Source: Candidatus Methylomirabilota bacterium (GTDB taxonomy: Bacteria; Methylomirabilota; Methylomirabilia; Methylomirabilales; 2-02-FULL-66-22). From it: a stretch of 18,234 nt of DNA. The notes under the pieces were generated by a model. It ran no database searches. It was not told where the DNA came from and saw nothing but the letters and a program-made list of their open reading frames with translations. The position numbers were made by a program, and so were the translations under genes. The stretch lies in NCBI GenBank assembly GCA_016209725.1, contig JACQVO010000180.1, forward strand, positions 1 to 18,234, given 5' to 3'. Of this stretch, positions 5,939-13,428 are shown in pieces (the first letter of the stretch is position 1; each line of letters opens with the position of its first letter).

Positions 5939-6799
5939 TCAGGTCGTCGCATTCGCTCGAACCCGCACCAGCGCCTCCTCAAGCGCACGACAGGTCAGAT
6001 CCCGTACGAGTTCGAGACGATCTCTTGCCGCCCCCGTGATGGGGCCGGCGCGGTCGGCTGCCAGGGCCCCTGCCTCAGACAGGACCGGTCCCTCCAAGCG
6101 CTTGCCCGCCAGGAATCGCTCTGCCTCCAGGGCGCGCATCGGCGTCGGGAAGACACCGGACAGAACCAGGCGTGCCCCGCAGCAGGTCACCAGATCCTGC
6201 TCCATGGCCAGGAAGGCCCCCACCCCTGCCACGGCCGCCTCGACGTTCCTGTGATCGACGGCCCGGAGGTAGGCGCCGCTGGAGCGCGGGGGGGGTGCAG
6301 GAAAGCGCAGGTCCACCACGAATTCCCCGGGTTGGAGGACCGTTCTGCTCATCCCCGCGAATACCGCCTCCACGCCCAGCTCCGACCAGCCGTGCGGGCC
6401 GAAAATCGCGGCGGACGCCCGCAGACAGATGAGTGGGGGCGCCATCTCCCGGCAGGGCGCTTCAGGGCTCAGGTTTCCTCCCAGGGTGGCGCCCGGTGGG
6501 GTGGAGGCGGACCCATCGGCCAGCATGGGATAGAGGCGCCGGACCGGCGGGAATTCGAGGATGGCCGGGACCGGGACAGCCGCCCCGACCCGCAGCCCGA
6601 TTCGCTCGTCGTAGTCCAAGCGGTTGAGTTCGGGAATGCGGCTCAGGTCGAGGACCATGGACAGCCTGCGCTGGCCCTCGGTCACCTCCGCGATGAGATC
6701 CGTACCCTCCGCCACCGGAGGGGTCCGGCTGTCCAGCCCCAACAGCAGCGCCGCCGCCTCGTCCAACGTCTCCGGGGTGAAGTATTCCACATCCTTCAT
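5939..6799 (-). CDS. FAD-binding (medium) subunit of a xanthine/CO dehydrogenase-type enzyme
   Basis: The 286-residue product matches the FAD-binding subunit of molybdenum hydroxylases (CoxM/XdhB/CutM type). The two FAD pyrophosphate-binding loops are visible as VAEGTDLIAE (29-38, family consensus AGGTDL) and TLGGNLS (105-111). The C-terminal half (about 180-280) matches the CO dehydrogenase flavoprotein C-terminal domain. In known complexes this subunit passes electrons between a 2Fe-2S subunit and an acceptor, with a large Mo-binding subunit doing the chemistry. Neither partner is present: the neighbours are a DUF4412-like gene and sodC. The start ATG 6799 is preceded by the purine run GAGAGAGAG on the minus strand. 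The length is normal, so it is not degraded; it may act with subunits encoded elsewhere. Confidence 0.88.
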   Translation of the reverse strand: MKDVEYFTPETLDEAAALLLGLDSRTPPVAEGTDLIAEVTEGQRRLSMVLDLSRIPELNRLDYDERIGLRVGAAVPVPAILEFPPVRRLYPMLADGSASTPPGATLGGNLSPEAPCREMAPPLICLRASAAIFGPHGWSELGVEAVFAGMSRTVLQPGEFVVDLRFPAPPPRSSGAYLRAVDHRNVEAAVAGVGAFLAMEQDLVTCCGARLVLSGVFPTPMRALEAERFLAGKRLEGPVLSEAGALAADRAGPITGAARDRLELVRDLTCRALEEALVRVRANATT

Positions 6800-6960
6800 G
6801 CGCGATCCGCTCTCTCTCCCGCAGACGACGGGAGAAATTCTTCATACCATGTTTCGATGAACAGCGCCAGCATTCTGCAGGCACAGGGCCGGGTTTCTGC
6901 AGGCCGGCGCAGGCTCACACGACCCCGGCGGGAGCGTCAACGAAGCGCGACCCCTGGCCG

Positions 6961-6990
6961 TTGACAGTCGCGAAGGCGGCACCGTATACT
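6961..6990 (+). promoter_or_regulatory. Sigma70-type promoter for sodC
   Basis: TTGACA (6961-6966) and TATACT (6985-6990) are separated by 18 bp. The predicted start near 6997 gives a short leader of about 35 nt containing the Shine-Dalgarno AAGGAGGGG (7018-7026). Confidence 0.8.
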
Positions 6991-7032
6991 GCCCCGGCCG
7001 ATCTACACACAGGCCACAAGGAGGGGACCCCC

Positions 7033-7554
7033 ATGAAAACAGTCTGGATCCTGGCGGCGGGACTGATGCTCGGCGGATGCGCCATGTTGCCGTTCACCAA
7101 CCCCCAGGCCATCGCGGATCTGAAGAACGCCAAGGGCGAGGCGGTCGGCGTGGCCGCTATCCTCGAAGATGAAGGTGGCGTTCGCTTCTTCGCAGACGTC
7201 CGGGGCCTACCTGCAGGCAAGCACGGGATTCACGTTCACGAGATCGGGAAGTGCGATCCTCCGGGATTCACCAGTGCCGGCGCCCACTTCAATCCGACCG
7301 GGAAGAAGCACGGCATGTACAGCCGGGAGGGTCCACACCTCGGCGACCTCCCGAATCTGGATGTCCTGGCGGACGGGACGGGACAGGTGCACTATGTCCT
7401 GGCTGGGGTGACACTCGGCAGCGGCCCAAACTCTCTGCTTGGGGGGAACGGGACCTCCGTGATCATCCATGCCGGCGCCGACGATTACTCCACCGATCCC
7501 ACCGGGAACTCTGGTGGGCGGATCTCCTGCGGCGTCTTCCGGAAGGCGGGATAG
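7033..7554 (+). CDS. sodC: Lipoprotein Cu/Zn superoxide dismutase
   Basis: This 173-residue protein converts superoxide to peroxide and oxygen outside the cytoplasm. The start is ATG 7033, not the earlier in-frame TTG 6961, because the Shine-Dalgarno (7018-7026) precedes it, the promoter overlaps 6961, and a lipoprotein signal begins here: hydrophobic core then LGGC with the lipid Cys at residue 16. All metal ligands are present: HVHE (His67, His69), GAHFNP (His85, the bridging type), His93, PHLGD (His102, Asp105) and IIHAGADD (His146). The conserved disulfide pair is Cys74 (GKCD) and Cys166 (ISCGVF). Length and motif order match bacterial SodC. It is monocistronic with its own promoter. The lipid anchor implies display on the periplasmic face of a membrane. 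Confidence 0.95.
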   Translation: MKTVWILAAGLMLGGCAMLPFTNPQAIADLKNAKGEAVGVAAILEDEGGVRFFADVRGLPAGKHGIHVHEIGKCDPPGFTSAGAHFNPTGKKHGMYSREGPHLGDLPNLDVLADGTGQVHYVLAGVTLGSGPNSLLGGNGTSVIIHAGADDYSTDPTGNSGGRISCGVFRKAG

Positions 7555-7809
7555 GCGCAGGTATTCCCCAGAAAATTCACACCGGCGCCGGCGTTACCCA
7601 CCAGCAAGGGGTCCCTGTCCACAGGTTGTCCACCCACCTGACGTGAACCAAGACCACCGGAGGCAGCCCACTTTCCAGGGCCGCCCGGCAGGTGAGCGGC
7701 CCATGGGATACTGCTTCCGGCTCGAGTTGGTACCGCATGTTCGGGGAAGGCCAGCGGGGGAAAGGAATAGTCGCCGGAACCCGGGGAGTTCAGTCGGGGC
7801 ACCACGGGT

Positions 7810-10410
7810 CTACCGAAACCGAGAGAGATACTCCGCCAGGCCGGCCGCCTCGCGCTCCTGGAAGGCCACCGCGATCCGGAGCTGCTCCAGATACTGCTCC
7901 AGCGTCTTGCCTCCCAGCGAGATCTTCCGCGACGCGAAGAAGTGCCGCACATCCGCTTCCAGCGCCGGGCTGGCCAGGGCCGTGATCCCCTCGCACATGC
8001 GCCGGATTCCCCCGTGGGGGAACTGGCGCTCCATGGTCTCCCAGTGCTCCTTGACGAACCGCCAGGCCAGCTCCCCCGCATCCACGTTCGACAGGAGGCT
8101 CCGCACGAGATACGGCGCGTCCTGGGCGCGCACCTCGCCGCTTACCGTCAGATGAAGCGTCCGCCGGAGGAGGCTTCCATCGCGGAACGCCGCCAGAGCG
8201 TACAGGTAGCGCTGCTCCTCCTGGGGCGTCTGTGCCGTCTTGAACCGCCCCAGGAATTCGCTGAATTCCGCCTCGCCGCCCGCATGGGCGAGGACGGTGA
8301 TCGCGGCGGCGAGGACGTTCGGGTCCGCCGCCGATGGGTCGCGGCGAGCTCTGCGGTAAAGGTCCTCGGCGGTCGCCTGGACCGTCGGATCATTTCCCAG
8401 CGTCCCCATGGCCCGCAGCAACTCGCCGCGGAGCTGGTGCAGTAGCTCGCTCTCCCCCGCCAATGGCGTCCAGCCGAGTCGCGCCACCGCCCGGGCGAGC
8501 CGATCACGTATCATGGCCTCCAGGAGCGGCCGGTCGCCCGAGGGAATGATCCGGTTCAGGTAGGCGAACGACGCGAGGAGCGCCGCCCAGACGTTCCGGT
8601 CGGCCTCAACTCGGAACCGCGCCGTCAGATCCAGGTACTCCCCGACCGGGGAGAATCCGGCCAGGGCTGCGGCCCAGGTATCATTGATCAGGTTGAACCG
8701 CTCCACCGGCGCCAGGATGTCGAAGGGCCGCTCCGCCAGTTTCGCCAGCAGGTCGGGCGCGTAGCGCACCCGGTAGAACCCGTGTCCGCCCTCGTTCCCT
8801 ACGACCCAGTCCACCTGGCCCGGCAGCTCCAGCCGCTCTTCGCCCGCCGACAGGAGGACCCGCATGCGCCGGGTCTCGCCATTCACGCGCAACTTGAGGG
8901 TGATGGGCACCCGCCAATGCCCGGACGCCGGCGTCTCATCGGCGAGGTAGGTAAAGCGACGCTGGGAGAGGCGGAGCGTCCGGCCCCCATCCTCCCCCCC
9001 GATGGTCACCATGGGGTAGCCGGGGCGAAAGATCCAGCCATCCATGATCTCCGGGATGGGCTGATTCGCGACCCGACCGAGGGCTCGCCACAGGTCGGCA
9101 GCCTCGGCGTTGCCGAAGGAATGGTCGGAGAGATACCTCCGGACCCCATCGCGGAAGACGGTGGGACCCAGATACTGCTCGAGCATCCGGAGCACCGCCC
9201 CGCCCTTCTCGTAGGTGAGGACATCGAACATGGCCTCGGCGTCGCTGGGGGCAATCACCTCGAACTCGATGGCCCGGCTCGACCCGAGTCCGTCCACCTG
9301 AAGGGCCGCAGCTCGGGAGAGCCCGAAGGTCACCCAACGCTCCCAGGCCGGCTTCCAGGCGTCCACGGCCAACACCTCCATGAAGGTGGCGAACGCCTCG
9401 TTCAGCCACAAGCCGTTCCACCACGCCATGGTCACCAAGTCGCCGAACCACATGTGGGCAATCTCGTGGGCGACCACGTCGGCCACCCGCTCCAGCTCCG
9501 CATGGGTGGCCGTCCGCTCGTCCACCAGGAGGGCGTTCTCGCGAAACGTGATGGCACCCAGATTCTCCATGGCGCCGAAGGCGAAGTCGGGGATGGCGAT
9601 CAGGTCCAGCTTGTCCCCGGGATACGCCATGCCGTAGTAGCCCTGGAAAAACCCCAGCGAGAATGTCGCGATCTCCTGGGCAAACTTGGCCAGGTGCGTC
9701 TTGCCTGGGACGCACCAGATCCGGATCGGTGTCCCGTTGACGCTGGTGGCTCCCGTTGCCTCCAGCCGCCCGATGACGAAGGCGACCAGGTAGGAAGGCA
9801 TCTTGATCGTGGGAGCGAACCGGACCTCCTTCTTCCCGCTCCCGGCAAGGCGAGTCTCGCTGAGGACGCGCGTGTTGGAGATCGCCGTCAAGTCCCCACC
9901 GAGGACGAGCGTCACCTGAAAGACGGCCTTGAAGGACGGCTCATCCCAGCACGGAAACGCCCGACGCGCATCCGTGGCTTCGAACTGGGTGACCGCCAGC
10001 AGCCTCTCCGCCGTCCCTCCGCCCCCCTCTGTCCCCCCGCTCACAGCGTGAGGCGCAGGGGCCTTCACCCGGCTCCGGTAGAACCCGCGGAGCTTGTCGT
10101 TCAGGGTGCCGCGGAAGGCGAGCCGGAGGCGCCAGGGACCCGGACTGAGCACCTCGGGGAAGAAAAGATGGGCACGCTCCGTCCCCGCGTCGAGACTGGC
10201 GGTCCCGTGAAGCTCGCGGCCGCGATCGTCCTGGATCGCGACCTCCTCGATCAGCAGGTCGGCCGCGTTGAGGACGATCTCGCCCACGGGCTCTTTGACG
10301 GTCACCTCGACCGTCTCCGTTCCCGTGAAGGTCCCGGTCGCAAGATCGGGCTCGATCCGGATCTCGTAGCGGCCGGGCGCGACACTCAATGGCAGCCGAT
10401 AGGAATGCAT
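7810..10410 (-). CDS. M1 family aminopeptidase (ERAP/aminopeptidase N type)
   Basis: The 866-residue protein is a complete zinc aminopeptidase removing N-terminal residues from peptides. The N-terminal beta domain (about 10-215) ends with QFEATDARRAFPCWDEP (142-158). The catalytic domain carries the exopeptidase motif GAMEN (279-283), HEIAHMWFGD (315-324, zinc ligands His315 and His319, catalytic Glu316), the third zinc ligand Glu338 in WLNEAFA, and the transition-state Tyr400 in LTYEKGG. The C-terminal ERAP1_C-like helical domain spans about 535-850. There is no signal peptide, so a cytosolic location is expected. A low-complexity Ser/Gly/Thr insertion at about 119-136 sits in a loop that is normally short. 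AAGAGGAAACC before ATG 10410 is a usable Shine-Dalgarno. Length and domains agree with PepN-like and tricorn-interacting-factor-type enzymes; the exact subgroup is open. Confidence 0.95.
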   Translation of the reverse strand: MHSYRLPLSVAPGRYEIRIEPDLATGTFTGTETVEVTVKEPVGEIVLNAADLLIEEVAIQDDRGRELHGTASLDAGTERAHLFFPEVLSPGPWRLRLAFRGTLNDKLRGFYRSRVKAPAPHAVSGGTEGGGGTAERLLAVTQFEATDARRAFPCWDEPSFKAVFQVTLVLGGDLTAISNTRVLSETRLAGSGKKEVRFAPTIKMPSYLVAFVIGRLEATGATSVNGTPIRIWCVPGKTHLAKFAQEIATFSLGFFQGYYGMAYPGDKLDLIAIPDFAFGAMENLGAITFRENALLVDERTATHAELERVADVVAHEIAHMWFGDLVTMAWWNGLWLNEAFATFMEVLAVDAWKPAWERWVTFGLSRAAALQVDGLGSSRAIEFEVIAPSDAEAMFDVLTYEKGGAVLRMLEQYLGPTVFRDGVRRYLSDHSFGNAEAADLWRALGRVANQPIPEIMDGWIFRPGYPMVTIGGEDGGRTLRLSQRRFTYLADETPASGHWRVPITLKLRVNGETRRMRVLLSAGEERLELPGQVDWVVGNEGGHGFYRVRYAPDLLAKLAERPFDILAPVERFNLINDTWAAALAGFSPVGEYLDLTARFRVEADRNVWAALLASFAYLNRIIPSGDRPLLEAMIRDRLARAVARLGWTPLAGESELLHQLRGELLRAMGTLGNDPTVQATAEDLYRRARRDPSAADPNVLAAAITVLAHAGGEAEFSEFLGRFKTAQTPQEEQRYLYALAAFRDGSLLRRTLHLTVSGEVRAQDAPYLVRSLLSNVDAGELAWRFVKEHWETMERQFPHGGIRRMCEGITALASPALEADVRHFFASRKISLGGKTLEQYLEQLRIAVAFQEREAAGLAEYLSRFR

Positions 10411-10475
10411 GGTTTCCTCTTGCTGTTGGGTTGTCGGAAGGGAACGCCCTCGCCCCTCAGGCTGCGGGCCCCATT

Positions 10476-10504
10476 ACCCTACCGCCTCCCGGCCCCGCAA
10501 TCAA
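10476..10504 (-). promoter_or_regulatory. Candidate promoter for the M1 aminopeptidase
   Basis: On the minus strand TTGATT (10504-10499) and TAGGGT (10481-10476) are separated by 17 bp, about 65 bp upstream of the start codon. Both boxes deviate from consensus, so confidence is modest. Confidence 0.35.
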
Positions 10505-10521
10505 GTGGACCTGCACATCTC

Positions 10522-11028
10522 TCAGCCGTTCCGCGCTGGGGGCGGGATCATTGGCAGGTCCTGCGCAGGTCTCGTTCGGACAGGATGTCGGTCCCTGCCT
10601 GGTCTTGCTGAGTCGGCCTGGTGGGTGGAAGCCGGGAAAAGAGGAAGGGGTTCGCCCCTGCGTCCGCCCAAGAGCGGCTCTAGTTCGCCCAGGCGCTGGT
10701 TGAGGCGCCCGGCTACGTTCCGAAGAGTCTCCACGGACTCGTCGAAGCATGTGGCTTTCGCCCGCATCAACTCGCGATCCTTATCATCGAGGGCGACGGG
10801 AAGATGCTCGAGCTTCCGCAAGAGCATCGCGTGACTCACCGATGTGGCGAGGAGAAACAGCACCCACGATCCGGCGGCAAAGAGCACCAGGCACAGGATC
10901 GCCGGGGCGCTCACCGTCCTGAACCCGGTTTCCACCGGGAACCGCCGCAGCACCAGATCCGTGTTGAGCGCGGAACCGATACCCAGGACGGCGATGACGG
11001 AGAGGACAACAGCCGTGGCCGCTTTCAT
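10522..11028 (-). CDS. LapA-like two-helix membrane protein with coiled-coil tail
   Basis: The start at ATG 11028 is chosen over 11055 because AAGGAGAC (11033-11040) lies at the right distance and the hydrophobic segment begins there. The product has 168 residues. Predicted membrane helices are at about 4-22 and 42-65, with an amphipathic, charged, coiled-coil-like stretch at about 70-120 (DDKDRELMRAKA, then NVAGRLNQRLGELEPLL) and a Pro/Arg-rich disordered tail. This arrangement, with a short loop and a cytoplasmic coiled coil, resembles LapA/DUF1049 proteins, which help coordinate lipopolysaccharide assembly in proteobacteria. The similarity is architectural, read by eye, and no LapB/YciM is nearby. 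It is transcribed toward the M1 gene, 111 bp beyond. Alternative: an unrelated small envelope protein. Confidence 0.6.
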   Translation of the reverse strand: MKAATAVVLSVIAVLGIGSALNTDLVLRRFPVETGFRTVSAPAILCLVLFAAGSWVLFLLATSVSHAMLLRKLEHLPVALDDKDRELMRAKATCFDESVETLRNVAGRLNQRLGELEPLLGGRRGEPLPLFPASTHQADSARPGRDRHPVRTRPAQDLPMIPPPARNG

Positions 11029-11171
11029 GGAGGTCTCCTTCCAAGCATGCCCCAAACACCGGGGCTTGTAGTTGTTTCAGGGTGCCGACGCGGGTGGATC
11101 TTGCAGCCTCGGCTGACCCGGCCAAGAGGCACGTCAAATTCTCCATTGAAGTCGCCATCGGCTTCCGTCCC

Positions 11172-11321
11172 TCATCTGGAAATGTCGTAAATGGCGCCGG
11201 CCGCCGCTCCAACACCAGCGCCGATGGCGGCACCGGCGAGCGTGCCGCAGGCCGCACTCATCAGAGTGGATGCCGACAGGGCAATGATGACCACCGCGCT
11301 GCGTAGCCTACCTGTCTTCAT
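11172..11321 (-). CDS. Small glycine-zipper lipoprotein-like protein
   Basis: This 49-residue product starts at ATG 11321, preceded by AGGAGGAAG; the frame extends further upstream but without a better start. Residues 1-24 form a signal sequence (MKTGRLR, then a hydrophobic core) ending SAAC (Cys25), an imperfect lipobox. The mature part is a glycine-zipper repeat, GTLAGAAIGAGVGAAAGA, followed by IYDISR. Such short Gly/Ala-rich repeats insert in or span membranes and are seen in many small outer-membrane lipoproteins of unknown function. A second glycine-zipper protein is at the window's right edge. The coding call is good; the function is unknown. Confidence 0.7.
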   Translation of the reverse strand: MKTGRLRSAVVIIALSASTLMSAACGTLAGAAIGAGVGAAAGAIYDISR

Positions 11322-11419
11322 GGTCAGCTTCCTCCTGGCGTCCAGCTTCAGAGACGTCGCAGGGCTCGGACGATCGTGCCCTGTACCAGCGTCCACCGTG
11401 GAGTCATACGGGCGGAGCC

Positions 11420-11448
11420 CACGCTCCATGCCCAGAAAATGGAGCGTG
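11420..11448. promoter_or_regulatory. 10-bp perfect inverted repeat upstream of the glycine-zipper gene
   Basis: CACGCTCCAT (11420-11429) and ATGGAGCGTG (11439-11448) are exact inverted copies separated by 9 nt, about 100-127 bp upstream of the minus-strand start at 11321. It could be an operator for a dimeric regulator or an mRNA leader hairpin. No clear promoter boxes were identified. Confidence 0.45.
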
Positions 11449-11701
11449 TAAGAATTACAGGGGCTGGCAAGTCTGAGAGCCGCCCAGATTTTCGAGCGCT
11501 TTGTTGTTCGACCCAACCGGCTGACTGACGGGGAATCGGAAAATTCTACTCCGGGCCCTCCCGTTCATATATATGGTGCAGACCCGTCCTCCGACAACGC
11601 CCAGGAAAGCCTTACACGGTTCAGGCGTCACCCCAAGGATCGCCGGCCGGCTCCGCCGAGGCTCCTGGATCTCTCCTAACTTCTCGGGAACTCAAGTCCG
11701 C

Positions 11702-11911
11702 ATGAAAACGTCGCGACCCGCGCGATGGCTTGGCACGTGGCTTGCCGCAATGGGGAGGCGACGGCTACGGCCCCTGCACTCCGGCCTCAAGCTCGAGCGC
11801 GGCGCCCTGAAGAAGGGGGCGATGGTCAAGGCGACGTACGAAGAGAAAGGCGGGCAGAAGGTCGCGACCTCGATCGAGGTGTGGCCCGAGGAGAGGAAGC
11901 CGAAGTCGTAG
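11702..11911 (+). CDS. Hypothetical small protein, possibly a gene remnant
   Basis: The frame is open from about 11573 and ends at 11911, 20 bp before a strong hairpin (11931-11960). ATG 11702 would give 69 residues. The last 40 residues (GALKKGAMVKATYEEKGGQKVATSIEVWPEE) look like real protein. They resemble the ending of small periplasmic beta-barrel proteins in which a short loop, TYEEKGG-type hairpin and VATSIEV strand close the fold. The N-terminal part (MKTSRPARWLGTWLAAMG) does not match that pattern, and no Shine-Dalgarno precedes either start. I infer either a genuine small protein or the 3' end of a gene whose 5' part was lost. Function unknown. Confidence 0.35.
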   Translation: MKTSRPARWLGTWLAAMGRRRLRPLHSGLKLERGALKKGAMVKATYEEKGGQKVATSIEVWPEERKPKS

Positions 11912-11930
11912 CGCACCTGCTCGCCCTATC

Positions 11931-11960
11931 GAAGGCCCGGAGAAATCTCTCCGGGCCTTC
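11931..11960 (+). terminator. Strong hairpin terminator after the 11911 stop
   Basis: GAAGGCCCGGAGA (11931-11943) and TCTCCGGGCCTTC (11948-11960) form a perfect 13-bp stem with a 4-nt loop. The T tract is poor (TT, then mixed bases), but the position 20 bp past the stop codon supports a termination role. Confidence 0.65.
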
Positions 11961-12285
11961 GCCCTTCGGACCGCACCGACAAGGGGATGACAGTTGGCGC
12001 GAGAGCCAGTCGCACCGAGGGCGGTCTCGCTCCCGCGGTCTCGATCCCGCGACAGGAGGTGGAGAATGCGTCCGCGCCACCGACACGGAACCTGAAGGGG
12101 CGGAGGAAGAGGAGGAGCCACTGCCGGGCGGCGAGCCCGGCGCCTGGTCCGCCCGACCTGCGGGGCTGGACCTGTGAAGAACTCGGTGCCGTCGGCCTTC
12201 GCCGCCGGTGCCACCACCGGGTCCGGGGACACCGGACCAATCAGGGCCGAGCCTGAAGGGCCAGGGCCCAAGGAGGGTTGAGGCC
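11961..12285 (+). other. Leader region of the TIGR04073/Pal-like operon, no confident gene
   Basis: No frame gives a recognisable protein. Two elements stand out. AGGAGG (12054-12059) lies 6 nt before ATG 12066, which opens a 9-codon frame (MRPRHRHGT, stop at 12093-12095). A 7-bp hairpin GGTCCGG/CCGGACC (12220-12226 and 12232-12238) follows. The last 20 bp contain the AAGGAGGG Shine-Dalgarno of the next gene. No convincing -35/-10 pair was found. Confidence 0.4.
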
Positions 12286-12678
12286 ATGTATCGCAAGCAC
12301 ATCGTCGCATCGCTCATGGTCGCCGTCGCCGTTATGATGGCGGCAGCGCCGGCACTCGCAATGGACGCGGGCCAGTACGCCGCGGGCGCGAGCACGAAGC
12401 TCGGCCGCGGGGTGGTGAACACCGCTACCGGTTGGGGGGAGATCCCGATGCAGAGCGCCCTCGGCAGCAAAGAGGACGGTGTTCTGGGTGGTATCGGAGG
12501 TTTCTTCAAGGGGATCGGCTTCGCAGTGGCCCGGACGCTGGCGGGAGCTTTCGAAATCGCCACCTTCTGGGCTCCCGTCCCGGAGCGATTCGAGCCGGTG
12601 ATACAGCCGGCCACCGTCTTCGATTGGCCGACCGACAGGGCCTTTGCCAAGACTGGCTCACAGAGTGCGAGCCAGTGA
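12286..12678 (+). CDS. Secreted TIGR04073-family protein (stand-alone form)
   Basis: The start at ATG 12286 is set by AAGGAGGG about 12 nt upstream and by the signal peptide that begins there; an upstream in-frame start at 12208 has neither. Residues 1-25 form a Sec signal peptide ending ALA. The mature domain has the features of the TIGR04073 family (named a putative exosortase-associated protein): TKLGRGVVNTATGW.EIP, a Gly-rich GVLGGIGGFFKGIG segment, ARTLAGAFEIATFW and PVPERFEPVIQP. The 130-residue length fits. No exosortase or PEP-CTERM protein is in the window, so the family name is not evidence of function here. The Pal-like gene follows 159 bp downstream on the same strand, and the same two domains are fused in the protein at 16887-17774. 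The last 17 residues (WPTDRAFAKTGSQSASQ) are unlike the fused copy and run into a partial duplication. Confidence 0.8.
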   Translation: MYRKHIVASLMVAVAVMMAAAPALAMDAGQYAAGASTKLGRGVVNTATGWGEIPMQSALGSKEDGVLGGIGGFFKGIGFAVARTLAGAFEIATFWAPVPERFEPVIQPATVFDWPTDRAFAKTGSQSASQ

Positions 12679-12736
12679 TGCAACCGGCGACGCCCCCGGG
12701 GAGCCTGCAGGCCTGTCGATCACGAGGGGCGTAATC

Positions 12737-12783
12737 GGGCAACCCGCGCAGGGGGAAGGACCTGTGACCCGCGCGGGTTGCCC
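12737..12783 (+). promoter_or_regulatory. 13-bp perfect hairpin between the split TIGR04073 and Pal-like genes
   Basis: GGGCAACCCGCGC (12737-12749) and GCGCGGGTTGCCC (12771-12783) are exact inverted copies with a 21-nt loop. The hairpin lies in the 159-bp spacer, about 54 bp before the next start codon, and lacks a T tract. An intercistronic stabiliser, processing site or attenuator are options; an inserted repeat is another. Confidence 0.7.
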
Positions 12784-12837
12784 CCATTCAATGCGGTATT
12801 CGCATCAGGAGAGTCCGATCGGGAAAGGAGGATCACC

Positions 12838-13428
12838 ATGCGATGTCCGTCAAACGTGGCTCTCCGGATTGTGGTGGGTGCCCTGGCGGGACTCCTGCTC
12901 CTCGTAGGCTACTCCGAGCAGGATGGGATGGCCCGGGCCGGTTCCAGCGTTGTGGGCCCAGTCTCCGCGACGACACCCACCGGACCACCTGCCGAACCCT
13001 CGCTTCGAATGGCGAAGATGCCGGTGGCCCGGCTGACCTCGCCGGCCGAGGTCCCGGTCAAGTCGATCCCGGTCGCGGCGACCTCGCCATTTCTGAGGGA
13101 CATCTTTTTCGACTACGACACGTCCGTCCTCCGGGATGACCAGAAGGCGGCCCTGGACGCCAACCTTCTCTGGTTGAGTGCAGAGCCCAGGGCCAAGCTC
13201 ACCATCGAGGGTTACTGCGATGAGCGGGGAACCCCCGAGTACAACCTGACCCTTGGGGAACGCCGGGCCAATGCGGTCAAAGACTACCTGGTGGCCGCCG
13301 GGATCCGCGTCGATCGGATCACCACCGCCAGCTTCGGGAAGGCCCAGCCCTTCGTCATCGGCCGCGACAAGAGGGCGTGGAGCCAGAATCGCCGAGCACG
13401 CCTCGTTGTCAGGATGGAGGACAACTGA
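12838..13428 (+). CDS. Pal-like OmpA-domain protein lacking the lipobox cysteine
   Basis: Start ATG 12838 is supported by AAAGGAGG a few bases upstream. The 196-residue product has an N-terminal hydrophobic segment (about 8-24), a Pro/Thr/Ala-rich linker (30-85) and a C-terminal OmpA/Pal domain (about 88-193). Pal signatures are FFDYD, TIEGYCDERGTPEYNLTLGERRA, and a closing NRRARLVV. The Asp and Arg that contact meso-diaminopimelate in known Pal/OmpA domains (CDER and LGERRA) are kept. True Pal is an outer-membrane lipoprotein; here the expected LVGC reads LVGY (Tyr25, codon TAC 12910-12912), one base from Cys, so lipidation is not expected and the segment would be a membrane anchor or a normal signal peptide. 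It follows the TIGR04073 gene, and the two parts are fused in 16887-17774. No tol genes are nearby, so it is probably not the housekeeping Pal. Confidence 0.85.
   Translation: MRCPSNVALRIVVGALAGLLLLVGYSEQDGMARAGSSVVGPVSATTPTGPPAEPSLRMAKMPVARLTSPAEVPVKSIPVAATSPFLRDIFFDYDTSVLRDDQKAALDANLLWLSAEPRAKLTIEGYCDERGTPEYNLTLGERRANAVKDYLVAAGIRVDRITTASFGKAQPFVIGRDKRAWSQNRRARLVVRMEDN

Noticed and set aside
4955..6964. Very long plus-strand open frame (669 codons) opposite the DUF4412-like and FAD-subunit genes
   Set aside because: It is antisense to two genes with clear motifs, has no recognisable domain, and is Arg/Gly/His-rich as expected from GC-rich antisense reading.
7678..7702. GGGCCGC/GCGGCCC inverted repeat between sodC and the M1 gene as a terminator
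   Set aside because: Short 7-bp stem with no T tract on either strand, over 100 bp from both stop codons; too weak to call.
8782..10611. 609-codon plus-strand frame opposite the M1 aminopeptidase
   Set aside because: The minus strand encodes a complete M1 enzyme with all active-site motifs; this frame is a compositional shadow.
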